A program made the translations under genes and the position numbers. Below are positions 10,145-21,939 of a stretch of DNA of 64,000 nucleotides, piece after piece; position 1 is the stretch's first letter; each line of letters opens with the position of its first letter. The notes under the pieces are model-generated. The model searched no databases, was not told the origin of the DNA, and saw only the letters and a list, made by a program, of their open reading frames with translations. This stretch comes from Spinacia oleracea (taxonomy: Eukaryota > Streptophyta > Magnoliopsida > Caryophyllales > Amaranthaceae), in NCBI RefSeq assembly GCF_020520425.1, contig NC_079492.1, positions 104,877,157-104,941,156 of the forward strand. Reading direction: 5' to 3'.

Positions 10145-12882
10145 ATGAATGCTTTTCATGTTTCCTCTCCAGCATTTTGTGCAACTCTTCTCCTTTTCAT
10201 TGCCAATGTTTGGTTGTGTCATGGAATCACAAGGCACTATAGGTTTGATGTACGTATGAATATTCCTGTTTTTTAACAAATTAAACATATGAAATGAAGA
10301 TTAACTTGTAATATATCATGATATTGTTTATATACGCATGGTTATGATTGTGTAGATAAGGTTGCAAAATGTGACACATTTGTGCAAGACAAAGAGCGTG
10401 ATCACTGTGAATGGCAAGGTTCCTGGTCCAAGAATCATTGCTAGGGAGGGTGACCGAGTCATCATAAGAGTTGTTAACCATCTCAACAACAATGTTTCCA
10501 TTCATTGGTATTAATAATTATAATGATCCATTATATAAATTATGAACAATTAATGTTTCCATACGTTCATTGAATATAATTGAAGAATGCATGTTTGATG
10601 TTTCCATCCATATTGCATTTTAGGCATGGTATTCGACAGATGGGAAGCCAATGGGCAGACGGTCCTGCATACATAACACAATGTCCAATTCAGATAAACA
10701 ACAGTTATGTGTACAATTATACAATTAAAGGTCAAAGAGGGACTCTATTTTGGCATGCCCATATTTCTTGGCTAAGGGCATCTCTTCATGGACCTATCAT
10801 CATTCTTCCAAGGAGAAAACAATCATATCCATTCCCTAAGCCCCACAAGGAAGCCACCATTATGTTTGGTACTTTACACAATTATAACTAATCATATATA
10901 CAACTAAATTTGCCAATGCATGCTTTCATGATATATTTAATCTCCTTAAATTACTAATATTTATGTATATGTAGGTGAATGGTGGAATAATGATACTGAA
11001 GCAGTCATCAGTGAAGCACTTGAAAGCGGGGGTGGCCCAAACGTGTCGGATGCATATACGTTCAACGGATTTCCAGGGCCATTCTACAATTCATGTAGCA
11101 GGGCTAAAGGTATGGCAGACACATATAAGCTAAAGGTAAAGCCAGGGAAAACCTACCTGTTGCGTTTGGTTAATGCTGCACTCAATGATGAGTTGTTCTT
11201 CAGCATATCAAACCACACTATGACTGTTGTTGAAGCAGATGCTCTTTATGTTAAGCCCTTTAATACTAACATTTTAGTCATTGCGCCGGGTCAAACCACC
11301 AATGTACTCCTTAAAACCAAGACAAATCCTAGACATAAAACTTACCTAATGGCTGTAAGGCCTTACTTTACTGGTAGTGGTACCTTTGACAACACTACCG
11401 CAGCAGCTATCCTAGAGTATGAAATGCCACCTTCAAAGTCATCCTCGGTTATTCGCAACATCATTTCAAACAATCTCCCTCGTCTTCCTTCAATAAACGA
11501 CACTTCATTTGTGGCCAATTTCTCTCAAATATTCCGAAGTTTGAACAATGCCAAGTTTCCAGCCAAAGTCCCAAAAACTGTGGATAAACACTTTTTTTTT
11601 ACGGTGGGACTTGGTACCACCCCTTGCCCAAACAACCAAACTTGCCAAGGCCCTAATAACCGCACCAAATTCGCTGCAACAATGAACAACATTTCTATGG
11701 CCCTCCCAACAACTGCCCTTCTACAATCCCACTTCTTTGCTCAAAATGCTGGTGTTTACAACACTAATTTCCCTCAATTTCCACTTAAAATGTTCAATTA
11801 CACCGGCACGCCACCCAATAACACTAATGTAATGAATGCTACCAAAGTGTTAGTTGTCCCTTATAACGCAAATGTGGAGCTTATACTGCAGGACACTAGC
11901 ATTATTAGTGCTGAAAGCCACCCTATTCATTTACATGGCTATGATTTCTACGTTGTTGGCCAAGGTTTTGGTAACTTCAACCCTAACAAGGATCCTGCCA
12001 ACTATAATCTTCTTGATCCCGTTGGAAGGAACACCGTTGGCGTGCCATCCGGCGGTTGGGTTGCCCTTCGTTTCAAGGCAGATAACCCAGGTTAGTACAC
12101 TATATATATATATATACGTAGCCTTTAATCCATTACGTTTTTTTTAATATACTAATCATTGATAAAACGAAAATGATAAAGGTCGCAACATGCGACCTTT
12201 AAGCCGTGTCATAATTATGACATGGCATGCTTATGTGTCATGATTTAAATGGAAAACTAAAATATTTAACTTATATAACCTATTATACATGTTTCAAAAA
12301 AAGAGACTTAAACAAGAGAACACGACAGAACATTTGAAAGCTAAAATAGTAATTTAAAATGCATGTAACTATCTAGAATCTTTGTCGTAAACTAGTTAAC
12401 TCAACCTCGTACTCATACCAAACATTGAGGAATAAACTAGCCATTAAATTAAAAATAATGACTTAGAATATGACCAAAAAAACAAAAAAAATGTGGGGCA
12501 AGATTAAGACTCTTGATCAATTTGGATTAGATAGTTTACCAATAATTAAGTGTTAATTGTACTCCGTATAAGCTAGGCCAACATTAATTAGGATACCTAA
12601 TACAGTAATAACGATATTTTAACAAAAATGTAACATTAAGTAATGACTAAGTTATCAAAGAACACGCATTAAGCTTTCTTTTTTGGTGAATTATGATTAA
12701 TTAGAGATAAATGGACTACCTTTATACTTAATTTTGATTTTTTGTAAACAGGAGTATGGTTCATGCACTGTCATTTTGAGGTTCACATGAGTTGGGGGCT
12801 AAGGATGGCTTGGCTTGTCCTTGATGGAAAACTACCCAATCAAAAGGTGCCACGTCCACCGGCCGACCTTCCTAAATGCTGA
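10145..12882 (+). CDS. Laccase (multicopper p-diphenol:oxygen oxidoreductase), five exons, 582 aa
   Basis: Exons: 10145-10249, 10356-10507, 10624-10868, 10975-12090, 12752-12882. All introns are GT-AG, and the total of 1749 nt is an open frame. Laccases are secreted apoplastic copper enzymes that oxidise monolignols or other phenolics and reduce O2 to water. The start is the first ATG after the TATA box and opens a hydrophobic signal peptide (about residues 1-27). The four copper loops are intact: HWHG (L1), WHAH (L2), [10 protein letters not shown] (L3) and [12 protein letters not shown] (L4, with the T1 Cys and a Leu at the axial position). Many N-x-S/T sites are present, and the tail PPADLPKC is typical. 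Exons 2 and 3 (152 and 245 nt) have the conserved sizes of plant laccase genes. The usual 129-nt fourth exon is fused to the large next exon, so one intron has been lost. It looks closest to the LAC7/LAC14 clade; which paralogue is uncertain. Intron 4 carries a MITE fragment. Confidence 0.95.
12168..12305 (-). mobile_element. Truncated Mutator-type MITE in laccase intron 4
   Basis: Begins CGAAAATGATAAAGGTCGCA and follows the reverse of the 7645-7980 MITE for about 135 bp, through AAGCCGTGTCA and CATGATTTAAAT to CATGTTTC. It then diverges; the second inverted end is missing. Confidence 0.7.
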
Positions 12883-13176
12883 TTCATCAGCCTTTTTCTT
12901 GGCTGTCAAATAATTACTAGTTTCTGTTTTTGATTTTGCCGAACATAAATTATTTTATTTTTGTTTGCTTGAGTGAGCCCGGAAGTTTATGGTTGTTGTT
13001 AAGCCAGAGTGATGCATTGAATTGTAGAGTTTGTTTGGAATAATGGTGGTTTTGTACATTTTTCCAACTTTCCATCAAATACATTCATTTCCAGATTTGG
13101 GAAAATACAAAGTACTACTCTTCGTTGACATGTTTATACTGATTAACTCTCCTATACCCCTAATTGCTATACCCAT
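12883..13176 (+). other. Laccase 3' UTR and spacer
   Basis: Holds the laccase 3' untranslated region, with AATAATT/ATAAATT-type polyadenylation words near 12908-12955, and then non-coding sequence up to the first palindrome of the Mutator-like element. No gene seen. Confidence 0.5.
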
Positions 13177-13229
13177 GTACAACCATCTTGGCTGTACCCG
13201 CTGCCCAAAACGACGCGCAGCGTCGTTTT
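13177..13229. repeat. Left palindromic end of the MULE (outer part)
   Basis: GTACAACCATCTTGGCTGTA then CCC (13177-13199) is a degenerate copy of the GGGTACAGCC...GGCTGTACCC palindrome. It is followed by AAAACGACGC-GCA-GCGTCGTTTT (13207-13229), with perfect 10-bp arms. The inner left palindrome (23326-23348) was moved 10 kb away by the copia-1 insertion. Confidence 0.75.
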
Positions 13230-13238
13230 TCATAAACT

Positions 13239-14284
13239 TGTTAGGTTATGATACATATGACAATTCATAAATCATGCGGAAAAACCATAAAGCCAGGAAA
13301 GCATATTATTTACACATAATCATTTAGCATAGTTTAGATGCATACTCTTTGTTGCGTGCCTTCCCTAACTGCGCCCGAACCGAACAAGAACAAGTCTTTA
13401 GGACTCCAAGTGTCGTCCCTCCGTAGATAGTCCACAGCACGTCCGGATCCGCCTTAAGCTTGACCAACTAGGATCGCCCTTAAGGTACTTAGAATTTTCG
13501 GCACTTATTAGGCAATTGTATGACTGAATTTTTGCTCTCAAAAATCACTTTGAATACTTGAATACTCGATATAAATTGTGAGCATTGATCACCTATTTAT
13601 AGGACATGGGTATCGGATATTAGAATCCTACTAGGAAACGATTTAGTGAATCTGAATTAATCTAAATTTCAATCACTTAATTTATCTAGTAGACTTAGGA
13701 AATTAATCTTATACGAATCCTAACCGATCAAGGTTTCGTACGCAAGCACAAACACACACGCAGGCGCAGCAGCCCACGAGGGGCGCCGTGCGCGCGCGCG
13801 CGCGCTGAGCCCAGGCCCAGCAAGTGCTCGCAGCCCACGAGGGGCGCGCGCCTGCTGGCCTTGCTCTCGCGTTTGGGCTTTGCTTGCTTTGGTCGCGCGC
13901 GGGCTTTGCTAGGCGTTGGGCCTAGCTTCGTGCTAGGCCTTGCGTCTAGCAAGCTCGTCCGATGTTTATTCGTACGATGCGCTTCCGATTAAATTCCCGG
14001 TTCCGGAATTCATTTCCGATACGAACAATATTTAATATTTCCGATTCCGGAATCAATTTCCGTTTCGAACAAATATTTAATATTTCCGTTTCCGGAATTA
14101 TTTTCATATTATTAACTTGAACTGTGGATTAATATCATTAATTCCACTTGAACTGAAGCGGCCTCTAGCTAGGCATTCAGCTCACTTGATCTCACTGAAT
14201 TATTAACTTGTTAATTAATACTGAACCGCACTTATTAGACTTAACATAGAATGCATACTTGGACCAAGGGCATTATTTCCTTCA
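13239..14284 (-). repeat. 3' LTR of copia-1, internally deleted (1046 bp)
   Basis: TG...CA ends. Compared with its partner it lacks about 345 bp (partner 22804-23150), which removes most of the TTCCGATTCCGG repeat array. About 19 bp of unrelated filler sits at the junction (near 14104-14125), as in end-joining repair. Confidence 0.88.
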
Positions 14285-14299
14285 GTCTCCCACTTGTCC
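14285..14299 (-). promoter_or_regulatory. Polypurine tract of copia-1
   Basis: On the - strand the sequence GGACAAGTGGGAGAC directly precedes the LTR start TGAAGG. This is the usual position and composition of the primer for plus-strand DNA synthesis. Confidence 0.8.
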
Positions 14300-15149
14300 T
14301 TAGGGACAAGTGTGCATTTCCTAATTCCTTTGTCGCTCGATGCTTGCTCTTGAACATAAGGTAAGAGTTGTCATCCTTATTATGTCCAGAGGTGTTCCTC
14401 GGTTTCAGAGTTCAACTGATCAAATAAACAGATAATCATAGCCTATGATTCATCCGAGCACGGCCATGCATTTCACAGTTTCTAGCTCTCCGAGTGGCCT
14501 TGTACAACTTTTAAGCATCTCATCCCGATTTATGGGAGGACAATCCCAATCTTGCGATCTTGAGATTAGACTTCGTTTGATAGGTGATTACCTGAGCGTT
14601 GCCTTTATAGCCTCCTTTTACGGTGTGACGGTTGGTCAACGTCAAAGCAACCAGTTCTCAAACAAGTAATCTCAAATCACTCAGGTATTGAGGATTTAGT
14701 GTCTAATAATTTTAATGAAATTTACTTATGACAGATTTTTATCTCTTACAGTAAAGTTTCATAGGTCTTGTCCGATACTAGTCTTCCCAAAGTAAGTATC
14801 TATGCAAATGATTATGACATTGCCATGTCCACATAGTTCAAGAAACAGAACTACTAGTCATCTTGCATTCTAATCGTCTAACGTTTTCTATGCGTCCAAT
14901 TTTATAGAAAACTCCGACTAGGGACCATTTTCAACCTTTGACATTCAAGTTCACTTGATAGACATTTCTTAGTCACAGGACTGGTCCTGACAGTCTATCT
15001 TGAATATATCGTCAAATTGAAGGGACTCATCATTTAATAAACCACAAATTAAATGGAAAAATGAATTCTTTTCATTTATTGTGAATGATTAACCATTAAT
15101 GTTTTACAAAGATTTAAACTCTAAAACTTTAAAACATTAAACAGGGACA
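14300..15149 (-). other. Copia-1 3' untranslated region
   Basis: About 850 bp between the pol stop codon and the polypurine tract. No ORF of interest. The first 770 bp are nearly identical to 28705-29455 of copia-2. Confidence 0.7.
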
Positions 15150-17999
15150 TCAAAGCCATTCTCCAATATGCTTGATTCCCATAGCTACAGTGTGCGAGTT
15201 GTGCTTCGCCTGCGGCAGAGGTTTAGTCAATGGATCTGATATGTTGTCATCAGTTCCAATCTTGTTTATCTCGACTTCTTTTCTTTCAACGAACTCTCGT
15301 AGAATGTGAAATCTACGAAGTACATGCTTGACTCTCTGGTGGTGTCTAGGCTCCTTTGCCTGTGCAATAGCTCCGTTATTATCACAATACAGGGCTATTG
15401 GTCCTTTAATGGAGGGGACTACACCAAGTTCACCTATGAACTTCCTTAGCCATATAGCTTCCTTTGCTGCTTCATGTGCAGCAATGTACTCCGCTTCAGT
15501 TGTAGAATCCGCAATGGTGCTTTGCTTAGCAACTTTCCAGCTTACTGCACCTCCGTTGAGGCAGAAGACAAACCCAGACTGTGATCTGAAATCATCTTTG
15601 TCGGTTTGGAAACTTGCGTCCGTATAGCCTTTAACAATTAATTCATCATCTCCACCATAGACCAGGAAGTCATCTTTGTGCCTTTTCAGGTACTTCAGAA
15701 TATTCTTGGCAGCAGGCCAATGCGCCTCTCCTGGGTCTGACTGGTATCTGCTCGTAGCACTGAGTGCGTACGCAACATCCGGGCGTGTACATATCATAGC
15801 ATACATTATTGAACCAATCAATGATGCATATGGAATCACATTCATTCGTCTACGCTCATCAAGTGTTTTTGGGCACTGAGTCTTGCTTAGAGTTATTCCA
15901 TGAGACATGGGTAGGTAGCCTCGCTTGGAGTCCGCCATCTTGAACCTATCAAGCACCTTATTGATATAAGTGCTTTGACTAAGTCCAATCATCTTTTTAG
16001 ATCTATCTCTGTAAATCTTGATGCCCAATATGTATTGTGCTTCTCCTAGATCTTTCATCGAAAAACATTTCCCAAGGCAAATCTTGACAGAGTTCAACAT
16101 AGGAATGTCATTTCCGATAAGTAATATGACGTCGACATATAATACTAGGAAAGCAATTTTGCTCCCACTGACCTTCTTGTATACACAAGATTCGTCTGCG
16201 TTCTTGATGAAACCAAAGTCACTGACTGCTTCATCAAAACGTATATTCCAGCTCCTGGATGCCTGCTTCAATCCGTAGATTGACTTCTTTAGTTTGCATA
16301 CCTTTTTAGCATTCTTTGGATCCTCAAAACCTTCAGGCTGTGTCATAAACACAGTTTCTGTTAAAACGCCGTTTAAGAAAGCAGTTTTGACATCCATCTG
16401 CCATATTTCGTAATCGTAATATGCAGCGATTGCTAACATTATCCGAATAGACTTTAGCATTGCAACTGGTGAAAAGGTTTCATCGTAATCCACACCGTGG
16501 ACTTGCCTGTAACCTTTTGCAACCAATCTAGCTTTGAAAACTTCAAGTTTCCCATCCTTGTCCTTTTTCAGTTTGAAAACCCATTTGCTTCCAATGGCTT
16601 GGTAGCCATCTGGCAAATCGACCAAAACCCATACTTGGTTTTCAGACATGGAGTCTAATTCAGATTGCATGGCTTCTTGCCATTGCTTGGAGCTAGGGCT
16701 CGTCATAGCTTGTTTGTAAGTCGCAGGTTCATCACTTTCAAGTAATAGAACGTCATAGCTCTCGTTCGTCAAAATACCTAAGTACCTTTCCGGTTGAGAT
16801 CTATATCTTTGTGACCTACGCGGGGTAACATTTTTAGATTGACCATGATTCTCACCAGATTCTTCTAAAGATCTCTGAGTTTCATCCTGAATGTCATCTT
16901 GAGCATTCTCTAGAGTTTGTTGTTCGACTCGAATTTCTTCGAGGTCTACTTTTCTCCCACTTGTCATTTTGGAAATGTGATCTTTCTCCAAAAAGACACC
17001 ATCTCGAGCAACAAACACCTTGTTCTCAGACGTATTGTTGAAGTAATACCCCTTTGTTTCCTTTGGATAGCCCACAAGGATACATTTGTCAGATTTTGGA
17101 TGAAGTTTGTCTGAAATTGATCGTTTGACGTATACTTCACATCCCCAAATCTTAAGAAAAGACACATTTGGAGGCTTTCCAAACCATAACTCATATGGAG
17201 TCTTTTCGACAGCTTTAGACGGAGCTCTATTTATAGTGAGTGCAGCTGTATTTAGTGCATGTCCCCAAAATTCTAATGGAAGTTTGGCCTGACCCATCAT
17301 TGACCTGACCATGTCCAGCAAGGTTCTGTTCCTCCGTTCCGACACACCGTTCCATTGTGGTGTTCCAGGAGGAGTCACTTCTGATAGAATTCCACATTCT
17401 TTCAGATGGTCATCAAATTCATAGCTCAGATATTCATCGCCTCTATCAGACCGTAGTGCCTTAATCTTCTTGCCTAATTGATTCTCTACTTCACTCTGAA
17501 ATTCCTTGAATTTGTCAAAGGATTCAGACTTATGCTTCATTAGGTAGACATAACCATATCTACTGAAGTCATCAGTGAAAGTGATAAAGTAGTTGAAACC
17601 ACCTCTAGCATTTGTACTCATTGGTCCACATACATCTGTATGGATTAAACCCAATAGTTCATTTGCTCTTTCTCCAACTTTAGAGAAAGGTTGCTTTGTC
17701 ATTTTGCCAAGTAAACATGATTCGCATTTACCATAATCCTCTAAGTCAAATGGTTCTAGAATTCCTTCCTTTTGAAGTCTTTCTAAGCGTTTCAAGTTTA
17801 TATGGCCTAATCGACAATGCCACAGATAGGTGAGATCTGAATCATCCTTTTTGGCCTTTTTGGTATTTATGTTATATACTTGTTTGTCGTGATCTAATAA
17901 ATAAAGTCCATTGACTAATCTAGCAGATCCATAAAACATCTCCTTAAAATAAAACGAACAACTATTGTCTTTTATTAAAAAAGGAAAATCCCTTAGCAT
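15150..17999 (-). pseudogene. pol: Copia-1 pol: integrase, reverse transcriptase, RNase H (inactive RT)
   Basis: An open frame of 949 codons. The integrase zinc motif H-x3/4-H...C-x2-C is in the first about 95 residues (HCRLGH...CESC), then the integrase core with Asp (HTDVCGP), Asp (LRSDRGDEY) and Glu (NGVSERRNRT). The RT begins near SKWVFKLK, has QMDVKTAFLNG, and shows YVDV where the family has YVDD, so the second catalytic Asp is lost. RNase H follows (GYTDASFQ, STTEAEY), and the protein ends at GEWL. Gag-pol of copia elements is normally one polyprotein; here a 1-nt shift near 17985 separates it from the gag-protease frame. The enzyme would make cDNA and integrate it; this copy should not. 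A Tork/Angela-like lineage is a guess. Confidence 0.92.
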
Positions 18000-19136
18000 C
18001 TAAGCAAGAAACTGAAATGATGTTTTTAGTAAGACTTGGAACATGGAAACACTCTTCCAGTTCCAAAACTAGCCCGGAGGGCAACGACAAATAATAAGTT
18101 CCTACAGCTAATGCAGCAATCCGTGCTCCATTTCCCACTCGTAGGTCGACTTCACCCTTGCTTAACTTTCTACTTCTTCTTAGTCCCTGTGGATTGGAAC
18201 ATAAGTGTGAGCCACAACCTGTATCTAATACCCAAGAAGTTGAATTAGCAAGTATACAGTCTATAACGAAAATACCTGAAGATGGAACGACTGTTCCGTT
18301 CTTCTGATCTTCCTTTAGCTTTGGACATTCTCTTTTGTAATGGCCTATTCCATCACAATAAAGACAGCTTGATGTGGACTTGTCCTGCTTTGATTTAGCA
18401 TCGCCCTTGGACTTTCCACTTTTCTTGAACGGTCTCCTTCTAGCCTTGAGTAAATCTTTGGCTTCACAGTCCAGTATTATTTCAGCCTTTCTGACAAGGT
18501 GAACAAATTCTGCAACTGTTTCTTCTCTTGGTTCACTTAGGTATAGTTGCTTGAAGCGACCAAACCCACTGTGTAGTGAATTGAGCAAGATAGAGACTGC
18601 CATCCTTTCGCTTATTGGTGTTCCTAGTAGACTTAGGCAATCAAAGTATGAACGCATAACATCCACATGGCACCTCAGTGGGACGCCTACCCTCTGTTTA
18701 GTGCGAAGGAGCTGAACATGTGTTTCTTGGACTTCCATCCTATAACACCTGTTGGGAGAACTAACCTTTAGACCAGACATTGATTCAATCAACTCATGGA
18801 CGTTCAGGTCCCTGTCCTCCGTGCTTCCACGACAGATATCCCTCAGATTCTTGATGAGCGTAAAAGGTTCATAGGCTACAAACCTTCTAGCCCAATCATC
18901 AGGGATATTGTTCAGCATGAGACTCATAACCTTTTTGAGATCCGCATCCCAGGCGTAAAATCTCTTAGGGTCATGTCTCTGGCATAGTAGCTTGGCATGG
19001 GATGTGATAGTACATACTCAAGTCCATTGAGTTTGACTATTTCAACTAGCTTAGCTTCCCATTCAAGAAAATTTGCCAGGTTCAGCTTGACCATAAGCTC
19101 AGAACCCATGATGATGTTTTGATTGTTGTTTTCCAT
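17962..19136 (-). pseudogene. gag: Copia-1 gag and protease, frameshifted
   Basis: Start codon at 19136 (MENNNQN), chosen because upstream codons are leader sequence without gag character. The first frame runs to 18924 with a 1-nt shift near 18970; the downstream frame 18927-17962 continues the same protein. A CCHC zinc knuckle (CLYCDGIGHYKREC) marks nucleocapsid. WVLDTGCGSHLC contains the DTG aspartic protease site. The product would form the virus-like particle and cleave the polyprotein. Two shifts (near 18970 and 17985) break translation. Confidence 0.88.
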
Positions 19137-21922
19137 ATTTAAAACTACAATTGAAAAGAATAAACAAATAAATAACCATTCACAGTTTCTCTTAATAAAC
19201 TTAAATTCTAGCATACATGCTTAATTCAATGTTCATTAAGCATTTTATTCAAGTTATGTGTTCCGGCAGGTGTGAATAAAATGATTCCAAGATCCTAAAA
19301 TCATTGAAGAACTAAGCACAGTTTGTCGACTTAATCCTAAAACATCTTAGGTAAGCAAAAGCCTTTTGCTAATAGTCTAGAAACTATTCTTGGTTGATAG
19401 GTACGTCTAAGTACTTATTAGGTAAACCTATCGATTTTGCCACGACATAAAAGGACTCCTTACTTATATCGTTGAGTTTCACCAAAACTAACATGTACTC
19501 ACAATTATTTGTGTACCTTGCCCCTTTAGGACCAATAAGTAACACCTCGCTGAGCGAAAACTATTACTAGATTGATGTAAAGGATATCCAAGCAAGTGTA
19601 TATTTTGGCATGACACCTTTTAACTCAATTTTTAAGTTTGGAACTTAAGACTCTTACTATGTTGGTTTGATTTTAAGTGAACTAAAATCCTTAATCATGC
19701 AACATAATCAAGCTTTTGATCTCATGCATTTTAAGACATATTTAAAAGCAATAAATAACTTAAAACATGCATAAGATAAATGTGATCTAGTATGGCCCGA
19801 CTTCATCTTGAAGCTTTATCGTCAAAGTCCGTCTTGAAAATCTCCGTGGGAGGCACCATTTTCTTCAAATAGAATAAGCTATAACTAATTACAACTATTT
19901 GATGGTACGCCGACCATATTTGAATTGAAAAACAACTTTGGTACTTTAGACCAATTACATTCAAATTAATGGTACGCAGACCATATTTTCTATCTATTTG
20001 GGCCATACTAGTCACTTCATAACCTGCAAAACAGTACATATACAATATATACCATTCACCCATTCATTATCATGAATGGCTCACATAGCTGGTTAGTAAA
20101 ACACATTATGCATCACATAAACATTTGCAGCAATTAATCAAGGGCACCAATAATCTACCAATTATTCAGTCCTTATTAATTCTAATCAAGTTGTTTTAAC
20201 CTTAAGGATTTGTAGACCTAATCAAGAGTTTATGACTAAAAGGGGCTCCCACTTAAACCAATAAATTCATATGCTTTACTAATTTTAAACATAAAAATGT
20301 ATTTCTAGTCTAACCGGAAACATACAAATTTAATTAAAATTTAAAGCTCATATAAATTTATAATTGAATCCAAAAGTTTAATTTAATTTCAGTCGTATTT
20401 AAATTAATTCATGATTTTAATTTTAGTAAAATAATTAGAATAAATAAAATTTATTATAATTACAATATTCAAAATTAAAAGCCAAGAAAATAATTTAAAT
20501 TATTAATTTTAAAATTAATTAAAATTACGTAAACTGAAAATTTCAAATTAAAATTTCAAAACGATCTAATCGTAACGCAACAACCCCACGCAACGCACGC
20601 CCATGGGCCACACGCACACAGCCATCGCTGGCCATGTGCGCGCAGCCCATGCGCTGCCTCGCATTGCCGCTGCTCACCATCGCAAGGCATCACGCGAGCT
20701 GGTGCTCGCTGCGCGCGCCAGCGCTCGACGCACGAGCATGCTGCCGCAGCCCATCGCTGGGCGCAGCGCTCGTCGCACGTCGCAATAGTGAGTGCTTGCC
20801 ATCGCTGGGCGCAGCGCTCGTCGCACGCACAACAAGCACTCGCACGCCATCGCTGGGCGCAGCGCTCGTCGCACGCACAATAGCGCTCGCTGCGCGCGAG
20901 CGATCGATGCTTGGCGCAGCACTCGTGGCACGCGAGCTTGCGCTCGCTGCGCGCGAGGCAGTGCGCGCTGTGGCGCAGCTCGCTTGCTGCCCACACGCGA
21001 CTGCTCGTGCCTTGCCCTCGCCCTCGCCTATTCGCCCATGCACACAGCCCATGCTGCTGCCTTGTGCTCGTGCAGCATGGCCTTGCTCATTGCATTCGTA
21101 CCGCATGGGCGACGAGCTCCCTTGCTCGTCGTCACATGCCCGCACTATACAACACCCCTTAAGGGTAACACGTAGCGTCCATTGCTTTGTGCGTGCAAGT
21201 TATATGAGAGAATCGCATAAAAAATTTAAAATTTATATTCAAAATTAATGACAAATTAATAAATAATATTAATTTCATAATTTTAGGGCGAAAAATCGAA
21301 AATTAATTATTCAATTGATTTCCGATTAACATGGATTCAAGTCTAGGTCATAAAAATTTAAAATTTAACATAAATTTACAATTTTTATGGTGGTTTTTAA
21401 TCATAGGTATCTAATTAAATTATAACTAATTATGAAAATCAAATTAATTCTAAATTATTCCAATTTTCAACAAAATAATCATAATTACAAATTAGATTGC
21501 ATAATTAACAAGGCTAGGCATTCAAACTTGTTAAACATATACAGTAGGTCAATCAAAAATTCAAGATTTATCAACAAGAATCGCAAATATTTATTTTAAC
21601 ATCTTAAATTTACGAAATTTTGCATTCGAAAAACTAAAACCTCCGAAAAGTCATAGTTAGGCTTCGAATTTGAGAATTCTGGGTTCGGCCGAAAATTACT
21701 ATTTTTGTCAAAATTTTAGAATGCCTTTTACATGCGGAATTGATACAAAAATCACTCGATTTGGATGAGTAACGAATAAACTGCAGAAAAACTGCGTACG
21801 TATAATTAAATAAACGCAATTTGCAATTAATTATCAATTACGAAAATTAATCACCCCTTTAAATTCTTGCAAATTTGTAATATTTAACCATGTTCATGCA
21901 ATTTAGATTATGAAAATAATAA
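19137..21922 (-). other. Unusually long copia-1 leader with GC-rich tandem array
   Basis: About 2.8 kb separates the primer binding site from gag. It is AT-rich except for 20575-21190, which is strongly GC-rich. That block contains three spaced copies (period about 48 bp, near 20750, 20799 and 20848) of GCCATCGCTGGGCGCAGCGC followed by TCGTCGCACG. ORFs through this block in several frames look like repeat translation, not genes. The same leader is present in copia-2 with high identity. Confidence 0.75.
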
Positions 21923-21938
21923 GAGGCTCGTGATACCA
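21923..21938 (-). promoter_or_regulatory. Primer binding site of copia-1
   Basis: On the - strand TGGTATCACGAGCCTC begins 2 bp inside the 5' LTR. TGGTATCA matches the 3' end of initiator tRNA-Met, the usual copia primer. Confidence 0.85.
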
Positions 21939-21939
21939 C

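Noticed and set aside
20556..21248. Several long overlapping ORFs in all frames of a GC-rich block (also 34904-35517 in copia-2)
   Set aside because: They are open because the block is GC-rich and repetitive. Frames on both strands are open at once, and the translation repeats with the DNA unit. The position is the retrotransposon leader.
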